Source of the DNA: Acidobacteriota bacterium
GTDB taxonomy: Bacteria; Acidobacteriota; Terriglobia; Acidiferrales; UBA7541
DNA: 64,000 nucleotides
Reading direction: 5' to 3'
Assembly: GCA_013286165.1 (NCBI GenBank)
Contig: JABDGF010000005.1
Location: forward strand, 1 to 64,000
Shown piece by piece: positions 19,582 to 30,884 of this stretch; position 1 is the first letter of the stretch; each line of letters begins with the position of its first letter. The notes beneath the pieces are model-generated. The model worked only from the letters and a program-made list of their open reading frames with translations, had not been told where the DNA came from and did not search any database. Made by a program: the position numbers and the translations under genes.

Positions 19582-22047
19582 TCACTCGTATCGCAGCGCG
19601 CTCAACGGATCCACTTTCGTCGCGCGCCGCGCCGGAATATAACAAGCCGCGAGCGCCACGAGCCCCAGCGCCACTGCCACGCCGGCGAACGTGATCGGAT
19701 CGCGTGCCTTGATTCCGTACAACTGACTTTCCAGATATTTCATGGCGATCAGCGAGCCGATCAGGCCCATGGCCAGACCGAGCAGCGCGAGCTTCATTCC
19801 GTCGCGAATGATCATGCGCACCACATCGTCTGGCCGCGCGCCCAGCGCCATGCGGATTCCGATCTCGTGAGATCGCTGCTCCACCGCGTATCCCATCACT
19901 CCGTAAATTCCGATGGCTGCCAGCACGCCCGCCACTGTGGCGAAAAATGCCAACAACGACATATTCAGCCTCCGCTGCGCCACCGCGATCTCGAGATATC
20001 CGTCCATCGATCGCACGTCGGTAACCGGTTGATTCGGATCGGACGCTTCCACGGCGTGGCGGATCCCGGCCGTCAACTGATTCGGATCGCCCTTCGAACG
20101 CACGGTGAGATGCACCATGCGCGAAGGATCCTGAGCGAGCGGCAAATACATCTGCCCGGCTTTCGCTTCGCCCCACGCCCAGTCGCGCGCGTCTGCCACG
20201 ATGCCGACGACGGTGAGCCAACCGGCGCGAGGCTCGGCGTCCCACGGCTGGCGCGTCGCGGGAAAGATTAATTTGACCTGCTGGCCCACGGGATCCTGTC
20301 CCGGCCAGTAGCGGCGCGCGAGCGTCTCATTGATGATCGCGACGCCCTGCGTGTTTGGACCATCGGCGGCTGTGAATCCGCGGCCCTCTTTCACGGCGAT
20401 GCCCATCGTTTCGAAGTACCGCCAATCCGCGACGCGATATTGCGTCGTCGGTTGCTCGTCGGTTTCCGTGATCGGATGTCCTTCAACTTCAAAATTGCAA
20501 AACACGTTCCAGCCCGTGAGCGGCAGGAAATTCACCGCGCTTGCCGACTGCACGCCGGGCAGCGCCTCGACCTTTCCGAGCACGTCGCCATAGAAGTTCG
20601 AGACGCTCTGCGTCGTCGGGTAATTCGCCGGAGATAAAAATATCTGCATCGTCAGCAAGTTCGACGGATTGAAGCCCAGGTCTTCGGACATCATCCGGCT
20701 GAAACTCCGCACCAGCAGGCATGCGCCCACCAGCAGCACTACCGAAAATCCGACCTCGCTCACGATCAGCGAAGAACGGATGAACTGGCTTCGCCGTCCG
20801 CTCGTCGTGCCGCGGCTGCCGCCTTCCTTCAGCGACTCGTAAATCCTGGCGCGCGCAATCTGCACCGAAGGCGCGAGCCCGAAAATCACGCTCGTCACGA
20901 AGGCGATGGCGATCGTGAAAGCCAGCACCGTCGCGTCAATCTGAATCCACTCAGGATGCGGAATCTGCCCGCGTCCCGTCGGCGGCGGCAAAAATACTCG
21001 AAGCAAATGCAGCCCGCCGACCGCGAAAATAATTCCAATCACCGCGCCGAGCATCGCCAGCAGAAAACTTTCGGTCAGCAGCTGGCGCAAAATCCGGTTG
21101 CGCCCCGCGCCCAGCGACGAACGCACCGCGATTTCCCGCTCCCGCGTCGCCGCTCGCGCCAGCATCAAGTTCGCTACGTTGGCGCTCGCGATCAGCAGCA
21201 AGAAACCAACCGCCGCGAGAAGCAGCAGAAGCCCGGGCCGAAGCGAGCTGACCAGCTCATCGTGAAAGCCAGTCACGCGCAGACCGTTTTTCTGGTCGAT
21301 GCCCGGGTACTTCCTTTTCAATTCCTCCTGAATCCCGCGCATTTCCGTTTGCGCGCGGGCGATCGTCGCTCCCGGCGCAAGCCGACCAAAAACCACCAGC
21401 TCGTGGTCCTCGCGATCCAGCTTCGCCCGGTCAAACGCAAACGGCCGCCATATATCGAACGATGGCGACGTGCCGTAGAGCGAAAAGCTTTTCGGCAGCA
21501 CACCGACGACGGTCGCCGGCTTTCCGTCCAGCTCGATCGTTTTCCCAACTACGCCCGGGTCGGCCGCGAAATGGCGCCGCCACAGGCCGTCCGTCAAAAT
21601 CACCACAGGCTCGTGGCCCGGTTGCTCGTCGTCCTTCTCAAAATCGCGGCCCAGCGCCGGCGTGACCTTCAGCATCCGGAAGAAATTCCCGGAAACTTCC
21701 GAACCCCACACGCGCTCCGGATCGCCGCTTCCCGTGATCGTGAAGTACAAGCCGCGCCATCCCGACAGGCTCTGGAAGGAGTGATTCATCTCCTGCCAGT
21801 CGAGAAATTCCGCCGGCGACGCCGTACCTCTCACGATGTTTCGTTCGCTATCGGTTTCCCAGATTGTTACCAGCTGCCTGGATTCTGGGAAGGGCAGCGG
21901 CCTCAACAGCACGCCGTTAATCACGCTAAAAATCGTTACGTTGGCGCCAATTCCGATTGCGAGTGTGACGATCGCCACGACTGCGAATCCAGGATTTCTC
22001 CGCAGCGTTCGCCAGCCGTAGCGGAGGTCCTGCCAGAAAGTTTCCAT
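19582..22047 (-). CDS. MacB/FtsX-like ABC permease (ADOP type)
   Basis: WQDLRYGWRTLRRNPGFAVVAIVTLAIGIGANVTIFSVINGVLLRPLPFPES, typical ADOP N-terminus; C-terminal FtsX domain ending KVDPLSALRYE. Confidence 0.93.
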   Translation of the reverse strand: METFWQDLRYGWRTLRRNPGFAVVAIVTLAIGIGANVTIFSVINGVLLRPLPFPESRQLVTIWETDSERNIVRGTASPAEFLDWQEMNHSFQSLSGWRGLYFTITGSGDPERVWGSEVSGNFFRMLKVTPALGRDFEKDDEQPGHEPVVILTDGLWRRHFAADPGVVGKTIELDGKPATVVGVLPKSFSLYGTSPSFDIWRPFAFDRAKLDREDHELVVFGRLAPGATIARAQTEMRGIQEELKRKYPGIDQKNGLRVTGFHDELVSSLRPGLLLLLAAVGFLLLIASANVANLMLARAATREREIAVRSSLGAGRNRILRQLLTESFLLAMLGAVIGIIFAVGGLHLLRVFLPPPTGRGQIPHPEWIQIDATVLAFTIAIAFVTSVIFGLAPSVQIARARIYESLKEGGSRGTTSGRRSQFIRSSLIVSEVGFSVVLLVGACLLVRSFSRMMSEDLGFNPSNLLTMQIFLSPANYPTTQSVSNFYGDVLGKVEALPGVQSASAVNFLPLTGWNVFCNFEVEGHPITETDEQPTTQYRVADWRYFETMGIAVKEGRGFTAADGPNTQGVAIINETLARRYWPGQDPVGQQVKLIFPATRQPWDAEPRAGWLTVVGIVADARDWAWGEAKAGQMYLPLAQDPSRMVHLTVRSKGDPNQLTAGIRHAVEASDPNQPVTDVRSMDGYLEIAVAQRRLNMSLLAFFATVAGVLAAIGIYGVMGYAVEQRSHEIGIRMALGARPDDVVRMIIRDGMKLALLGLAMGLIGSLIAMKYLESQLYGIKARDPITFAGVAVALGLVALAACYIPARRATKVDPLSALRYE

Positions 22048-22195
22048 AAGGGGCCCGTCCCAAGCTTCAAGTAACGCACCATATTACCGCCGCGTTACGT
22101 GATGTCCAATTCGAGCCCGTCGCTGTGTTGCACGTCGCTTCGGATTCTATTCGCCGCAGGCCGCGGCGCAGCAGCTCCGGCGCAGCTGTGATTCG

Positions 22196-22897
22196 CTAGC
22201 GATTTGCTACGGCCACCTCCCCTACGTGAGTGTTGCCATCGACGATCCATCCATCCGCGAGTTGAATGATCCGGTTTCCGTACGCGGCCCACGCGTCGTT
22301 GTGGGTTACCTGAATAATCGTCGTGCCTTCGTCGTTCAACTTCTTCAGCAGGTCCATGATCATTTTTCCCTGGCTCGTGTGCAGGCTTCCTGTCGGCTCG
22401 TCCGCCAGAATCACTTTCGGTTTGCCGATCACCGCGCGCGCCACGGCCACGATCTGCTGCTGCCCGCCGGAAAGCTGGCTCGGGAAAAGCGCTTTTTTTC
22501 CGACGATCTGGAATCGGTCGAGAATGTCGGCCACCGTGCCTTCGCGTTCATTCTTTTTCATGTCGCGGTAAGAAAGTGGCAGGTCGAGATTTTCAGCGAC
22601 AGTGAGATTGTCGAGCAGGTGATACTGCTGGAAGACGAACCCGATGTATTTTTTGTGCAGCTCGGCGCGGCGGCGGTTGTCGAGCTTGTGAACAGGATTG
22701 TCGAGCAGGTAGTACTCGCCCTTCCATGCGCCGTCCAGCATGCCGATGATGCCCATCAGCGTGGATTTGCCCGCGCCCGACGGGCCCATCACGGTGACGA
22801 AATCGCCTTCTTTAATTTCCAGGTTGATCCGGCGCAATACCCACGTCTTTCCCGCGCCTGATTCGTAAGCCTTTTCTACGTCGACCAGCTTAATCAT
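22196..22897 (-). CDS. ABC transporter ATP-binding protein (MacB/LolD type)
   Basis: Walker [10 protein letters not shown], signature LSGGQQQ, Walker [10 protein letters not shown]. Confidence 0.94.
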   Translation of the reverse strand: MIKLVDVEKAYESGAGKTWVLRRINLEIKEGDFVTVMGPSGAGKSTLMGIIGMLDGAWKGEYYLLDNPVHKLDNRRRAELHKKYIGFVFQQYHLLDNLTVAENLDLPLSYRDMKKNEREGTVADILDRFQIVGKKALFPSQLSGGQQQIVAVARAVIGKPKVILADEPTGSLHTSQGKMIMDLLKKLNDEGTTIIQVTHNDAWAAYGNRIIQLADGWIVDGNTHVGEVAVANR

Positions 22898-22931
22898 CGC
22901 TCCGGCTCCTCGGAATCTCTCGCGCCGCTTA

Positions 22932-24146
22932 CTAATTCACGGCGACAACAATTAATGTGGCGTCATCCTGCCACGCGCCATCGCAAAACTCGTGCACCGC
23001 TTTCATGATATTCTTCTGCATCTGTTCGGCGTCATGCGACCGATTTTCAAGCACGATATCGACCATACGCTTGTCGCCAAATTCTTCCGCCGCTGAGTCC
23101 GCGGCTTCGGTGACGCCGTCCGTAAAGAAAACGACGCGGTCGCCTGCCGCCAAATCTTCCACGCCGCTCGCGTAGCGCTCGTTCGGAAAAATTCCCAGAA
23201 CGCCGCCGCCGATTTCCAGGCGCTTGTGCGAGCCGTCGCGCCGCACCACGATCGGCGCGTTGTGCCCCGCATTCACGTACCTGAGTTTGCGCGCTTCGCC
23301 ATCAAGCTGCGCGTAAAAAAGCGTGATGAACCGGTCGGCGCCCAGGTTGTCGCAAACCAGCGCATTGAGCCGGTCACACACAACTTCTGGCTCCGATTCG
23401 CTCGCCGCAAGGCCGCGGAACGCCGCCTGCAAGTTGCCCATCACCAGCGCCGCCGGCATGCCTTTGCCTGCAACGTCCGCGATGCAAATGCCGAGCGTTT
23501 CGCGCTTCAGCGCGAGAATGTCGTAGTAATCGCCGCCCACCACGCGCGCCGGCTGCCACATCGACGAAATGCCGAAGCCGGGTATCGCGGGAATTTCGTG
23601 CGGTAGAAAACGCTGCTGAATCTCCCGCGCTTCTTCGACTTCCGATTCGCGCAGCTTCAGTTGCGAGGCGATCTTGGTCTGCGTCCGCGCATCTTCGAGC
23701 GACTGTTTCTGCCGGTCGCGATTCTCGCGGCCTTTCTGAATTTGCGTGTTCAGAATTTCGAGTAGCTTGGCATTCACCCACGGCTTTTCGACGAAATCGC
23801 CCACGCCGCGCTGCATCGCCTGCACCGCGAGCCCAACCGTCGCCCATCCCGTCATCACCACGATCGGTGGTGTATTCTCGCGCGTCTTCAGGCGCGAAAG
23901 CAGATCGAGCCCTTCCGCGCCCGACGTCGTATCGCGCGCGTAGTTGAGGTCCATCAGCACCACATCGAATTCGCTCTGCGAAAGCGCGCCCAGCAACGCA
24001 GCCGGCGACGTCACCGCCTCCGTCGCGTAACCGTTGCTCTTCAAAAGCAGCCGCAGCGCCTCAAGCAGATCGGGCTGATCGTCGGCGATCAGCACCCGCG
24101 GTTGCACCGAAATGTTGTTCTCTCGAATTTCCATTGCGCTAACCAT
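22932..24146 (-). CDS. Response regulator with SpoIIE/PP2C-type phosphatase output
   Basis: REC domain VLIADDQPDLLEALRLLL plus RsbU-like ARVVGGDYYDI, IADVAGKGMPAALVMGNLQ, DRVVFFTDGVTEAAD. Confidence 0.94.
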   Translation of the reverse strand: MVSAMEIRENNISVQPRVLIADDQPDLLEALRLLLKSNGYATEAVTSPAALLGALSQSEFDVVLMDLNYARDTTSGAEGLDLLSRLKTRENTPPIVVMTGWATVGLAVQAMQRGVGDFVEKPWVNAKLLEILNTQIQKGRENRDRQKQSLEDARTQTKIASQLKLRESEVEEAREIQQRFLPHEIPAIPGFGISSMWQPARVVGGDYYDILALKRETLGICIADVAGKGMPAALVMGNLQAAFRGLAASESEPEVVCDRLNALVCDNLGADRFITLFYAQLDGEARKLRYVNAGHNAPIVVRRDGSHKRLEIGGGVLGIFPNERYASGVEDLAAGDRVVFFTDGVTEAADSAAEEFGDKRMVDIVLENRSHDAEQMQKNIMKAVHEFCDGAWQDDATLIVVAVN

Positions 24147-24194
24147 GGGGCTGGGAATCCCTGTCTGCTACTACGTTTGAATCGAGTCCGAGTT

Positions 24195-26702
24195 TCAGTC
24201 GTATCGCAGCGCAACCATCGGATCCACGGTCGCAGCCTTGCGTGCCGGCAACAAACCCGCCATCGTCGCAACCACCGCCAGCAGCACCGCCGAAGCTACG
24301 AACACGAACGGATCGCTCGCCTTCACGCCATACAGCTGCGTTTCCACCACACGCCCCAGCAGATACGCAACCACAAGCCCAATCGCGAGGCCCGCCGCAC
24401 ACATCACCACAATCTCGCGCAGAATCATCCACGCCACATTGCCCGTGGACGCGCCGAGCGTCATCCGAATTCCAATCTCGCGAGTGCGGCGCGCCACTAC
24501 ATACGCCATCACGCCATACAGCCCCAGCGCCGCAAGCAACGAAGCAAGCAGCCCGATGCTCAACGCGAAGACCGTGATCAATCGATCCGTGAACGCGAGT
24601 TCGTTCACTTCGGCGACAAGTGTCTTCAGCTCAGACACCGGCAAGTTCGCGTCGAATCTCCGTACCGTCTCGCGCAACGTGGTGCCGAATGCGGCCGGGT
24701 CCGAATCGGTGCGCACATAAAAGCTCGCCGTGCCCGGCAAGTCCTTTTGCGAATACGGCGTCAACACGAAGGGCCGGATCGCGCCGCGCAAATCGACGCT
24801 CTTCGCGTCGCCCATGATCCCGACAATTTCGATGTCGATCTTCGTGCCGTCGCCGGCGCCCCATCCGAAATGCATGCCGATGGGATCGCGGCCGGCGTAG
24901 TAGCGCTTGGCCATCGTTTCGTTGATGATCGCTACTTTCTGCGACGCAGCGGTGTCTGAATCGTTGAACTCGCGCCCGCGCTTCAGCGGAATGCCGAGCG
25001 TGGCGAGGTAATTCGGACCGGTGAAGTTGTCATCCACGTCGGTGGTTTCGTCTTCGCCGCGCTTGTAGCCTTCGGGTGTGATGTTCCGGGACGCGTTGCT
25101 ATTCGTAAGAATAGGAATTTCCGCGACGCTCACCGATTTCACGCCCGGTAGCGCCTGAATCGCTTGCGTCAATTGCTGCACGAGATTTTCTTCGTGCTGG
25201 ATGTTGTAGGCGCTCAACTGAGGCGAGACGGAAAACTGGATTACGTGCTCCGTCTTGAGGCCGAGATCCTGCGTCTGCAAATTGCGAAGGCTGTGCGCGA
25301 AGAACCCCGCGCCTGCGAGCAGCACGGCCGTAAGCGCCACCTGCGCCACCATCAAGCCCTTTCGCATGCGAACGTTGCTCGCGCTGCCCGTGGTACCGGA
25401 CGCGTTTTCTTTGAGCGTAATAGCGATGGAATTCGCGCTCGCGCGGATCGCCGGAAGAAAGCCAAACAACACGCCCGTAACGAGCGTCAGCCCCAGCGCG
25501 AACAACATTACGCGCATATCGAGCTGCGGCCTCAATCCCGATGCGCCGATCGACTGAGGAATCGAATTCACTACAGTCGCGAGCGTCCATGCCGCCACAA
25601 GCAATCCGGCCGCGCCGCCCGCGATGGCGAGCAGCAAACTTTCCGTCATCAACTGGCGCACCAACCGCCAACGACCCGCACCCAGCACCTGGCGAAGCGC
25701 AATCTCGCGCTGCCGCGCTTCCGAACGCGCAACAAGCAGACTTGCGAGATTCGCGCACGCAATCAACAGCACCAAGCCGACCATGCCCATCAGGATCACC
25801 AGCGGCCGCTTCGCATCGGCCTGCAGGATCTGGCGGCCGCGCGCGCCCTGCGCGAGCACCATTTTGCGCGCCAGAAATTCTTTCTTCGCGCGCTCGGAAA
25901 AATTCATCGTCGCCAGGTCGTCCACCAAATACGCGTGGTATGACGGCTGAATGCCGGCTTCGGCCTTCGCGATGGACATACCTGGCTTGAGCCGCGCCAG
26001 CATCGCGATCCAGAAATTCCGGCGATCCATCAAGTCGTCGTTCGCGGGCATCAGCGCCGGCTTTTCGGTGATCGGAATGAAAATGTCGGGAATTGTGCCC
26101 ACTTGCGTGCCGGTAAATCCGGGCTGAGCTACGCCGACCACGGTGAGCGAGACGCTGTTCACCAGAATTTGTTTGTTAAGGATTTGCGAATCGGAGCCGA
26201 AGTGCCGCGCCCAGTATCCGTGGCTCAGAACGGCCACCGGATTTGCGCTCTTGGCGGTTTCGTCGTCACTCGTGAAAACGCGTCCCAGCAACGGCTTCAC
26301 GCCGAGCACCTGAAAATAATTGCCCGTGACGAGTTCGCCGCTCGCCATTTCGGATTCGCCATGGCCCGCGACGTTAAGGTCCACCGGGTAGCGGCCAATC
26401 ACGCCGCTGAACACATCGTTGTTGTCGCGGATGTGCTTGTATTCGAGGTAGGAAAACGATCCGTCCGAATCGCCATCGCTCCAGACATGCCCGTTGCGCA
26501 AACCCGGCGAAGTGAGGATCACCAGTTCCGCGGGATTCTGCACGGGCAGCTGCCGGAGCAGCACCTGATCGGTGAGCGAGAACATCGCCGTATTCACGCC
26601 GATGCCGAGCGCCAGCGTGAGAACCGCGATCAATGCGAACGCCGGATTCTTCGCAAGATTGCGAAGGGCGTGCCGGACGTCCTGCATCAGATTCTGCATC
26701 AC
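24195..26702 (-). CDS. MacB/FtsX-like ABC permease (ADOP type)
   Basis: MQDVRHALRNLAKNPAFALIAVLTLALGIGVNTAMFSLTDQVLLRQLPV; ends PARKAATVDPMVALRYD. Confidence 0.94.
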   Translation of the reverse strand: MMQNLMQDVRHALRNLAKNPAFALIAVLTLALGIGVNTAMFSLTDQVLLRQLPVQNPAELVILTSPGLRNGHVWSDGDSDGSFSYLEYKHIRDNNDVFSGVIGRYPVDLNVAGHGESEMASGELVTGNYFQVLGVKPLLGRVFTSDDETAKSANPVAVLSHGYWARHFGSDSQILNKQILVNSVSLTVVGVAQPGFTGTQVGTIPDIFIPITEKPALMPANDDLMDRRNFWIAMLARLKPGMSIAKAEAGIQPSYHAYLVDDLATMNFSERAKKEFLARKMVLAQGARGRQILQADAKRPLVILMGMVGLVLLIACANLASLLVARSEARQREIALRQVLGAGRWRLVRQLMTESLLLAIAGGAAGLLVAAWTLATVVNSIPQSIGASGLRPQLDMRVMLFALGLTLVTGVLFGFLPAIRASANSIAITLKENASGTTGSASNVRMRKGLMVAQVALTAVLLAGAGFFAHSLRNLQTQDLGLKTEHVIQFSVSPQLSAYNIQHEENLVQQLTQAIQALPGVKSVSVAEIPILTNSNASRNITPEGYKRGEDETTDVDDNFTGPNYLATLGIPLKRGREFNDSDTAASQKVAIINETMAKRYYAGRDPIGMHFGWGAGDGTKIDIEIVGIMGDAKSVDLRGAIRPFVLTPYSQKDLPGTASFYVRTDSDPAAFGTTLRETVRRFDANLPVSELKTLVAEVNELAFTDRLITVFALSIGLLASLLAALGLYGVMAYVVARRTREIGIRMTLGASTGNVAWMILREIVVMCAAGLAIGLVVAYLLGRVVETQLYGVKASDPFVFVASAVLLAVVATMAGLLPARKAATVDPMVALRYD

Positions 26703-26792
26703 CGCTCCTCCGCTAAGCCATCAGAACACACCCGTGCGCCCGCTTACGACAACCACATTGGGCTGCTGGGTGAGGCGAGCCGGGCGAAAAGC

Positions 26793-27506
26793 TTATGCCG
26801 TCGCCGGTTTCTGACCGAGCGTTTCTTCCACGATTCGTCCGTCAAACAGGTGAATCGTGCGATCCGCGATGCTCGCGTAGCGCGGGTCGTGCGTCACCAT
26901 GCAGATCGTCGCGCCTTCGCGGTGCAGCTGGCGCAGCAAATCGACAACGGCTTCGCTGTTCTTCGAGTCCAAGTTTCCGGTCGGTTCGTCCGCCAGCAGG
27001 ATCGACGGCTGGCCTACCAATGCACGGGCCACCGCGACGCGCTGTTGCTGACCGCCTGAGAGCTGCGAAGGATAGTGCTTCATGCGGTGCGCCATGCCCA
27101 CGCGCTCCAGCACTTCCTGCACGCGCTTCTTACGCTCCGCCGAGGCCATGCTGCGGTAGGTGAGCGGCAGCTCGACGTTCTCGTACACCGTGAGATCGCC
27201 GATCAAATTGAACGCCTGGAAGATGAACCCGATCTCGCGGTTGCGGATGCGGGTGCGGTCCGATAGCGAAAGGTTCGCCACGGCCTGCTGGTTGATCTGG
27301 TAGTTGCCCTCGGTGGGCGAATCGAGCAACCCGAGGATCGAGAGCAGCGTGGATTTGCCGCAACCCGAAGGGCCGGCGATCGAAAGGAATTCGCCGTTCT
27401 GTATTTCCAAATGGACGCCGCTCAACGCGTGCGTCTCGACTTCATCCGTGTAGAAAACCTTGGTTACGCCGTTTAGTGAAATCAGCGCCTGACTGGTGGT
27501 ATTCAT
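26793..27506 (-). CDS. ABC transporter ATP-binding protein (MacB/LolD type)
   Basis: [38 protein letters not shown]. Confidence 0.95.
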   Translation of the reverse strand: MNTTSQALISLNGVTKVFYTDEVETHALSGVHLEIQNGEFLSIAGPSGCGKSTLLSILGLLDSPTEGNYQINQQAVANLSLSDRTRIRNREIGFIFQAFNLIGDLTVYENVELPLTYRSMASAERKKRVQEVLERVGMAHRMKHYPSQLSGGQQQRVAVARALVGQPSILLADEPTGNLDSKNSEAVVDLLRQLHREGATICMVTHDPRYASIADRTIHLFDGRIVEETLGQKPATA

Positions 27507-27566
27507 CCTCTGCTCCTAGAGAATCACTGTTTGTTACGAGTGGCGCGCGGCCAAAAGTTCCCTAAA

Positions 27567-28877
27567 TTATTTCAATTGAACGCGATCGTAGTTGTCCCAG
27601 GCCGACATGTCGGACAGGATCACCTTATCGCCCACGTCCAAACCCTTCAGGATTTCCACCTGATTGACGGAAACGCGGCCCAGCTGCACCTGCACACGCT
27701 CGGCTTCCTTGCCGTCGTCCACGATCTTGAATAGGCCCACCGTGCTATTGGCCTCGCCATGCACCGGCCGCCCCACAAACAGCACATTCGTAAGGCGTTC
27801 GATCTCGACCGTGCCTTCCACGCTCAGGTCCGGCCGCGCGCCCGGAGGCAGCGGCCCATCGAGCGCCACGTCCACCGTGACCGTGCCGTTCGTGACGGCG
27901 GGGTCCACGCGCGAAACGTGCCCGGCAATCGTGCCGTTGTGCGTATCGACCACAGCCTTCTGGCCCGGCGTCACGTCTTTCGCCTGGGTTTCAGCAATCT
28001 TCAGCTGCGCCTTCAGGTGCGTCGGCTGCGCCACGCGCGCCAGCACCGTGCCCATCGTCACCTTCTGGCCAACTTCCACGTCCAGCTCTTCCAGCATGCC
28101 GTCGATGCCCGGCTTGATGTGCAGCTGATCCATCTGTGACTTTTTGAGTTCCCACAACGCGCGATTCTGGTTCACTTTCGATTCCTGCACAGCAAGCTGC
28201 GCGTTGATCGAGTTCTCGAATATCGTGACTTCCTTCTGTGCCAGGTCGTTTTCCTTGGCCAGCTCTTCCGCCTGCACCTGCGCCGTCTTCACGTCGAGCA
28301 TCGGAGCGAGGCCGTTCTTGCCCAGCTCCTCTTTCGTCTGCCGCTGCATTTCCGCGGTGCGGTACTGCGACGAGATACTCGCAGCCTGCGTGCGCTTGTC
28401 CATCAGCTGGTTCTCAAGCGTCGCCTTGGTCTGCTCGAGCATCGCTTGTGCGCCTTTGTACTGGTACTCGGCGTCCAGCGTCTCCTGCTGCAATTGCGGG
28501 TTGCTCAAATCGAAAATTACGGTATCGGCTTTGACGGGCGTGCCGGGCAGAAGATAGCGCTGCTGCACCTGTCCATCAGTCGCGGCGGGAATCAGGCGGA
28601 TGGTTTCCGGCACCAGCGTGCCGAGTCCGCGAACGTCGCGCAGCATCGGGCCGCGCTGCACGGTGCCCGGCCAAATCGTGCCGGCATCCACCGACGGCGC
28701 CGCCGGCTTCAACTTCGAAAGCGCGAACGTAACCAGGGGTACGAGTATGATCGCCGCCACCACGTAAATCGTGCGGCGAATCTTTTTCTGTCGCTTCGCT
28801 TCAGGGCGTGCAATGTCCACGGGAAACTGACCTCGGCACACTGTATCGCAAATAGGATTCCGCGACGGAGTGTACAC
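27567..28877 (-). CDS. Efflux periplasmic adaptor (HlyD/MacA-like)
   Basis: N-terminal TM, lipoyl/coiled-coil/beta-barrel layout (LPGTPVKADTVIFDL; GMLEELDVEVGQKVTMGTVLARV). Start may be internal. Confidence 0.88.
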   Translation of the reverse strand: MYTPSRNPICDTVCRGQFPVDIARPEAKRQKKIRRTIYVVAAIILVPLVTFALSKLKPAAPSVDAGTIWPGTVQRGPMLRDVRGLGTLVPETIRLIPAATDGQVQQRYLLPGTPVKADTVIFDLSNPQLQQETLDAEYQYKGAQAMLEQTKATLENQLMDKRTQAASISSQYRTAEMQRQTKEELGKNGLAPMLDVKTAQVQAEELAKENDLAQKEVTIFENSINAQLAVQESKVNQNRALWELKKSQMDQLHIKPGIDGMLEELDVEVGQKVTMGTVLARVAQPTHLKAQLKIAETQAKDVTPGQKAVVDTHNGTIAGHVSRVDPAVTNGTVTVDVALDGPLPPGARPDLSVEGTVEIERLTNVLFVGRPVHGEANSTVGLFKIVDDGKEAERVQVQLGRVSVNQVEILKGLDVGDKVILSDMSAWDNYDRVQLK

Positions 28878-29048
28878 TAAGTTGTTTTATTTGTGCTAGA
28901 TGAACGCAATCGCGCCCGCCGAAAACGCACGTTTTGGGCGTTCGTGGGAATCCGCCGTCCCGCAATCGGACATTATTTCGTTGCACTAGCGCGACGAGGG
29001 GCTTGCCGGCGAAGTCGCGCTGAGCGCCCTTTCGCCGGCAGATTCGGG

Positions 29049-30884
29049 CTACTGAGCTGCTTCTGTGCTGGCCTTGATTTCCTGCCAGCGCTTGGGGCGC
29101 TTGCCGGCGTCTAGAACTTTTTTGCGCAGGCGGATCGACTTCGGCGTCACCTCGACGAACTCGTCGTCCGCGATGAACTCGATCGCCTTTTCAAGCGTCA
29201 TATCGCGCGGCGGCACCAGGCGAATCGCTTCGTCAGCCGAAGACGACCGCATGTTGGTGAGCTTCTTTTCCTTGGTGATGTTCACGTTCATGTCGTCTTC
29301 GCGCGCGTTCTCGCCGACGATCATTCCCTCGTACACTTCGATCGTGGGTCCGACGAACATTTCGCCGCGCTCTTGAATTCCCCAGATCGCGTAAGCCGTC
29401 GTCACGCCCGCGCGGTCGCACACCAGCGCACCCGTAAGACGCATCGCCATGTCGCCCGCGTATTCCGTCCAGCCTTCGAGGATCGAGTGCACCAGCGCCG
29501 TGCCGCGCGTATCCGTCATCAACTGCCCGCGCAAGCCGATCAGTCCGCGCGACGGGATGCGGAACTCCATACGCACGCGTCCCGAGTTGTGGTTCACCAT
29601 TTTGGCCATTTCACCGCGGCGCGTGCCCATCAACTCCATCACGATGCCGATGAAATTTTCCGGGCAATCGATCACCAGCAGCTCGAGCGGCTCCATGCGC
29701 TTGCCGTTTTCTGTGCGTACCACGATTTCCGGCTTGCCCACCATCAACTCGTAGCCTTCGCGGCGCATCGTTTCGATCAGGATCGCGAGCTGCAGTTCAC
29801 CGCGGCCCAGCACGCGAAACGCATCCGTGGTATCCGTCGCTTCCACGCGCAACGAAACGTTGGTCAGCAATTCCTTCTCGAGGCGCGAACGAATGTCGCG
29901 CGACGTTACAAATTTCCCTTCGCGGCCCGCAAATGGCGACGTATTGATCGTGAACACCATCGTCAACGTCGGCTCGTCGATCGTCAGCGGCTCCAGCGGA
30001 GCCGGATTCTCGAGATCGGTAATCGTTTCGCCGATCTGAATTCCTTCCACGCCCGCGATTGCGACGATGTCGCCGGCCTTTACCACTTCCGCTTCCACGC
30101 GCTCTAGGCCATGAAACGTGAACAGTTTTGTGATCTTCGTCGGCTGAATTTTTCCATCGAGCTTCGAGATCGCCACTTCCGTGCCGCGCGTCAACGTGCC
30201 TTCGAAAACACGCGCAATCGCGACGCGGCCAAGGAAATCGCTATAATCGAGGTTCGTCACCTGAATTTGCAGAGTCTTGTTCGGATCGCCCGTCGGCGCC
30301 GGAATCGATTTCACAATTTGTTCGAAGAGTGGCTCAAGCGTGGTGGACGAATCGCCCACCGCATTGTGCGCGACGCCGAGCTTCGCATTCGTGTACATCA
30401 CCGGAAAGTCGAGCTGGTCTTCCGTCGCGTCGAGGTCGATAAAGAGGTCGTAAATTTCGTCGAGCACAGCGGCAGGGCGCGCGTCTGGACGATCAATCTT
30501 ATTCAGCACAATGATCGGAGGCAGCTTCGCCGCCAGCGCCTTCTGCAGTACGTAGCGCGTCTGCGGCAGCGGGCCTTCGCTCGCATCGACGAGCACGATC
30601 ACGCCGTCCACCATGCGCAGCGCGCGTTCCACTTCGCCGCCGAAGTCGCTGTGACCCGGCGTATCCACGATATTGATCTTCGTGCCCTTGTACTCGATCT
30701 CGGTGTTCTTCGCGAGAATGGTGATACCGCGCTCACGCTCGAGGTCGTTCGAGTCCATCACGCGCTCGACGATTTCCTGGTTCACGCGCCACGTGCCGCT
30801 CTGCTTCAGCATCGCGTCCACAAGAGTGGTTTTGCCGTGGTCAACGTGCGCAATGATAGCTATGTTTCGGATGTTCGTATTCAT
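29049..30884 (-). CDS. typA: GTP-binding protein TypA/BipA
   Basis: [58 protein letters not shown] and a full-length BipA C-terminus. Confidence 0.97.
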   Translation of the reverse strand: MNTNIRNIAIIAHVDHGKTTLVDAMLKQSGTWRVNQEIVERVMDSNDLERERGITILAKNTEIEYKGTKINIVDTPGHSDFGGEVERALRMVDGVIVLVDASEGPLPQTRYVLQKALAAKLPPIIVLNKIDRPDARPAAVLDEIYDLFIDLDATEDQLDFPVMYTNAKLGVAHNAVGDSSTTLEPLFEQIVKSIPAPTGDPNKTLQIQVTNLDYSDFLGRVAIARVFEGTLTRGTEVAISKLDGKIQPTKITKLFTFHGLERVEAEVVKAGDIVAIAGVEGIQIGETITDLENPAPLEPLTIDEPTLTMVFTINTSPFAGREGKFVTSRDIRSRLEKELLTNVSLRVEATDTTDAFRVLGRGELQLAILIETMRREGYELMVGKPEIVVRTENGKRMEPLELLVIDCPENFIGIVMELMGTRRGEMAKMVNHNSGRVRMEFRIPSRGLIGLRGQLMTDTRGTALVHSILEGWTEYAGDMAMRLTGALVCDRAGVTTAYAIWGIQERGEMFVGPTIEVYEGMIVGENAREDDMNVNITKEKKLTNMRSSSADEAIRLVPPRDMTLEKAIEFIADDEFVEVTPKSIRLRKKVLDAGKRPKRWQEIKASTEAAQ

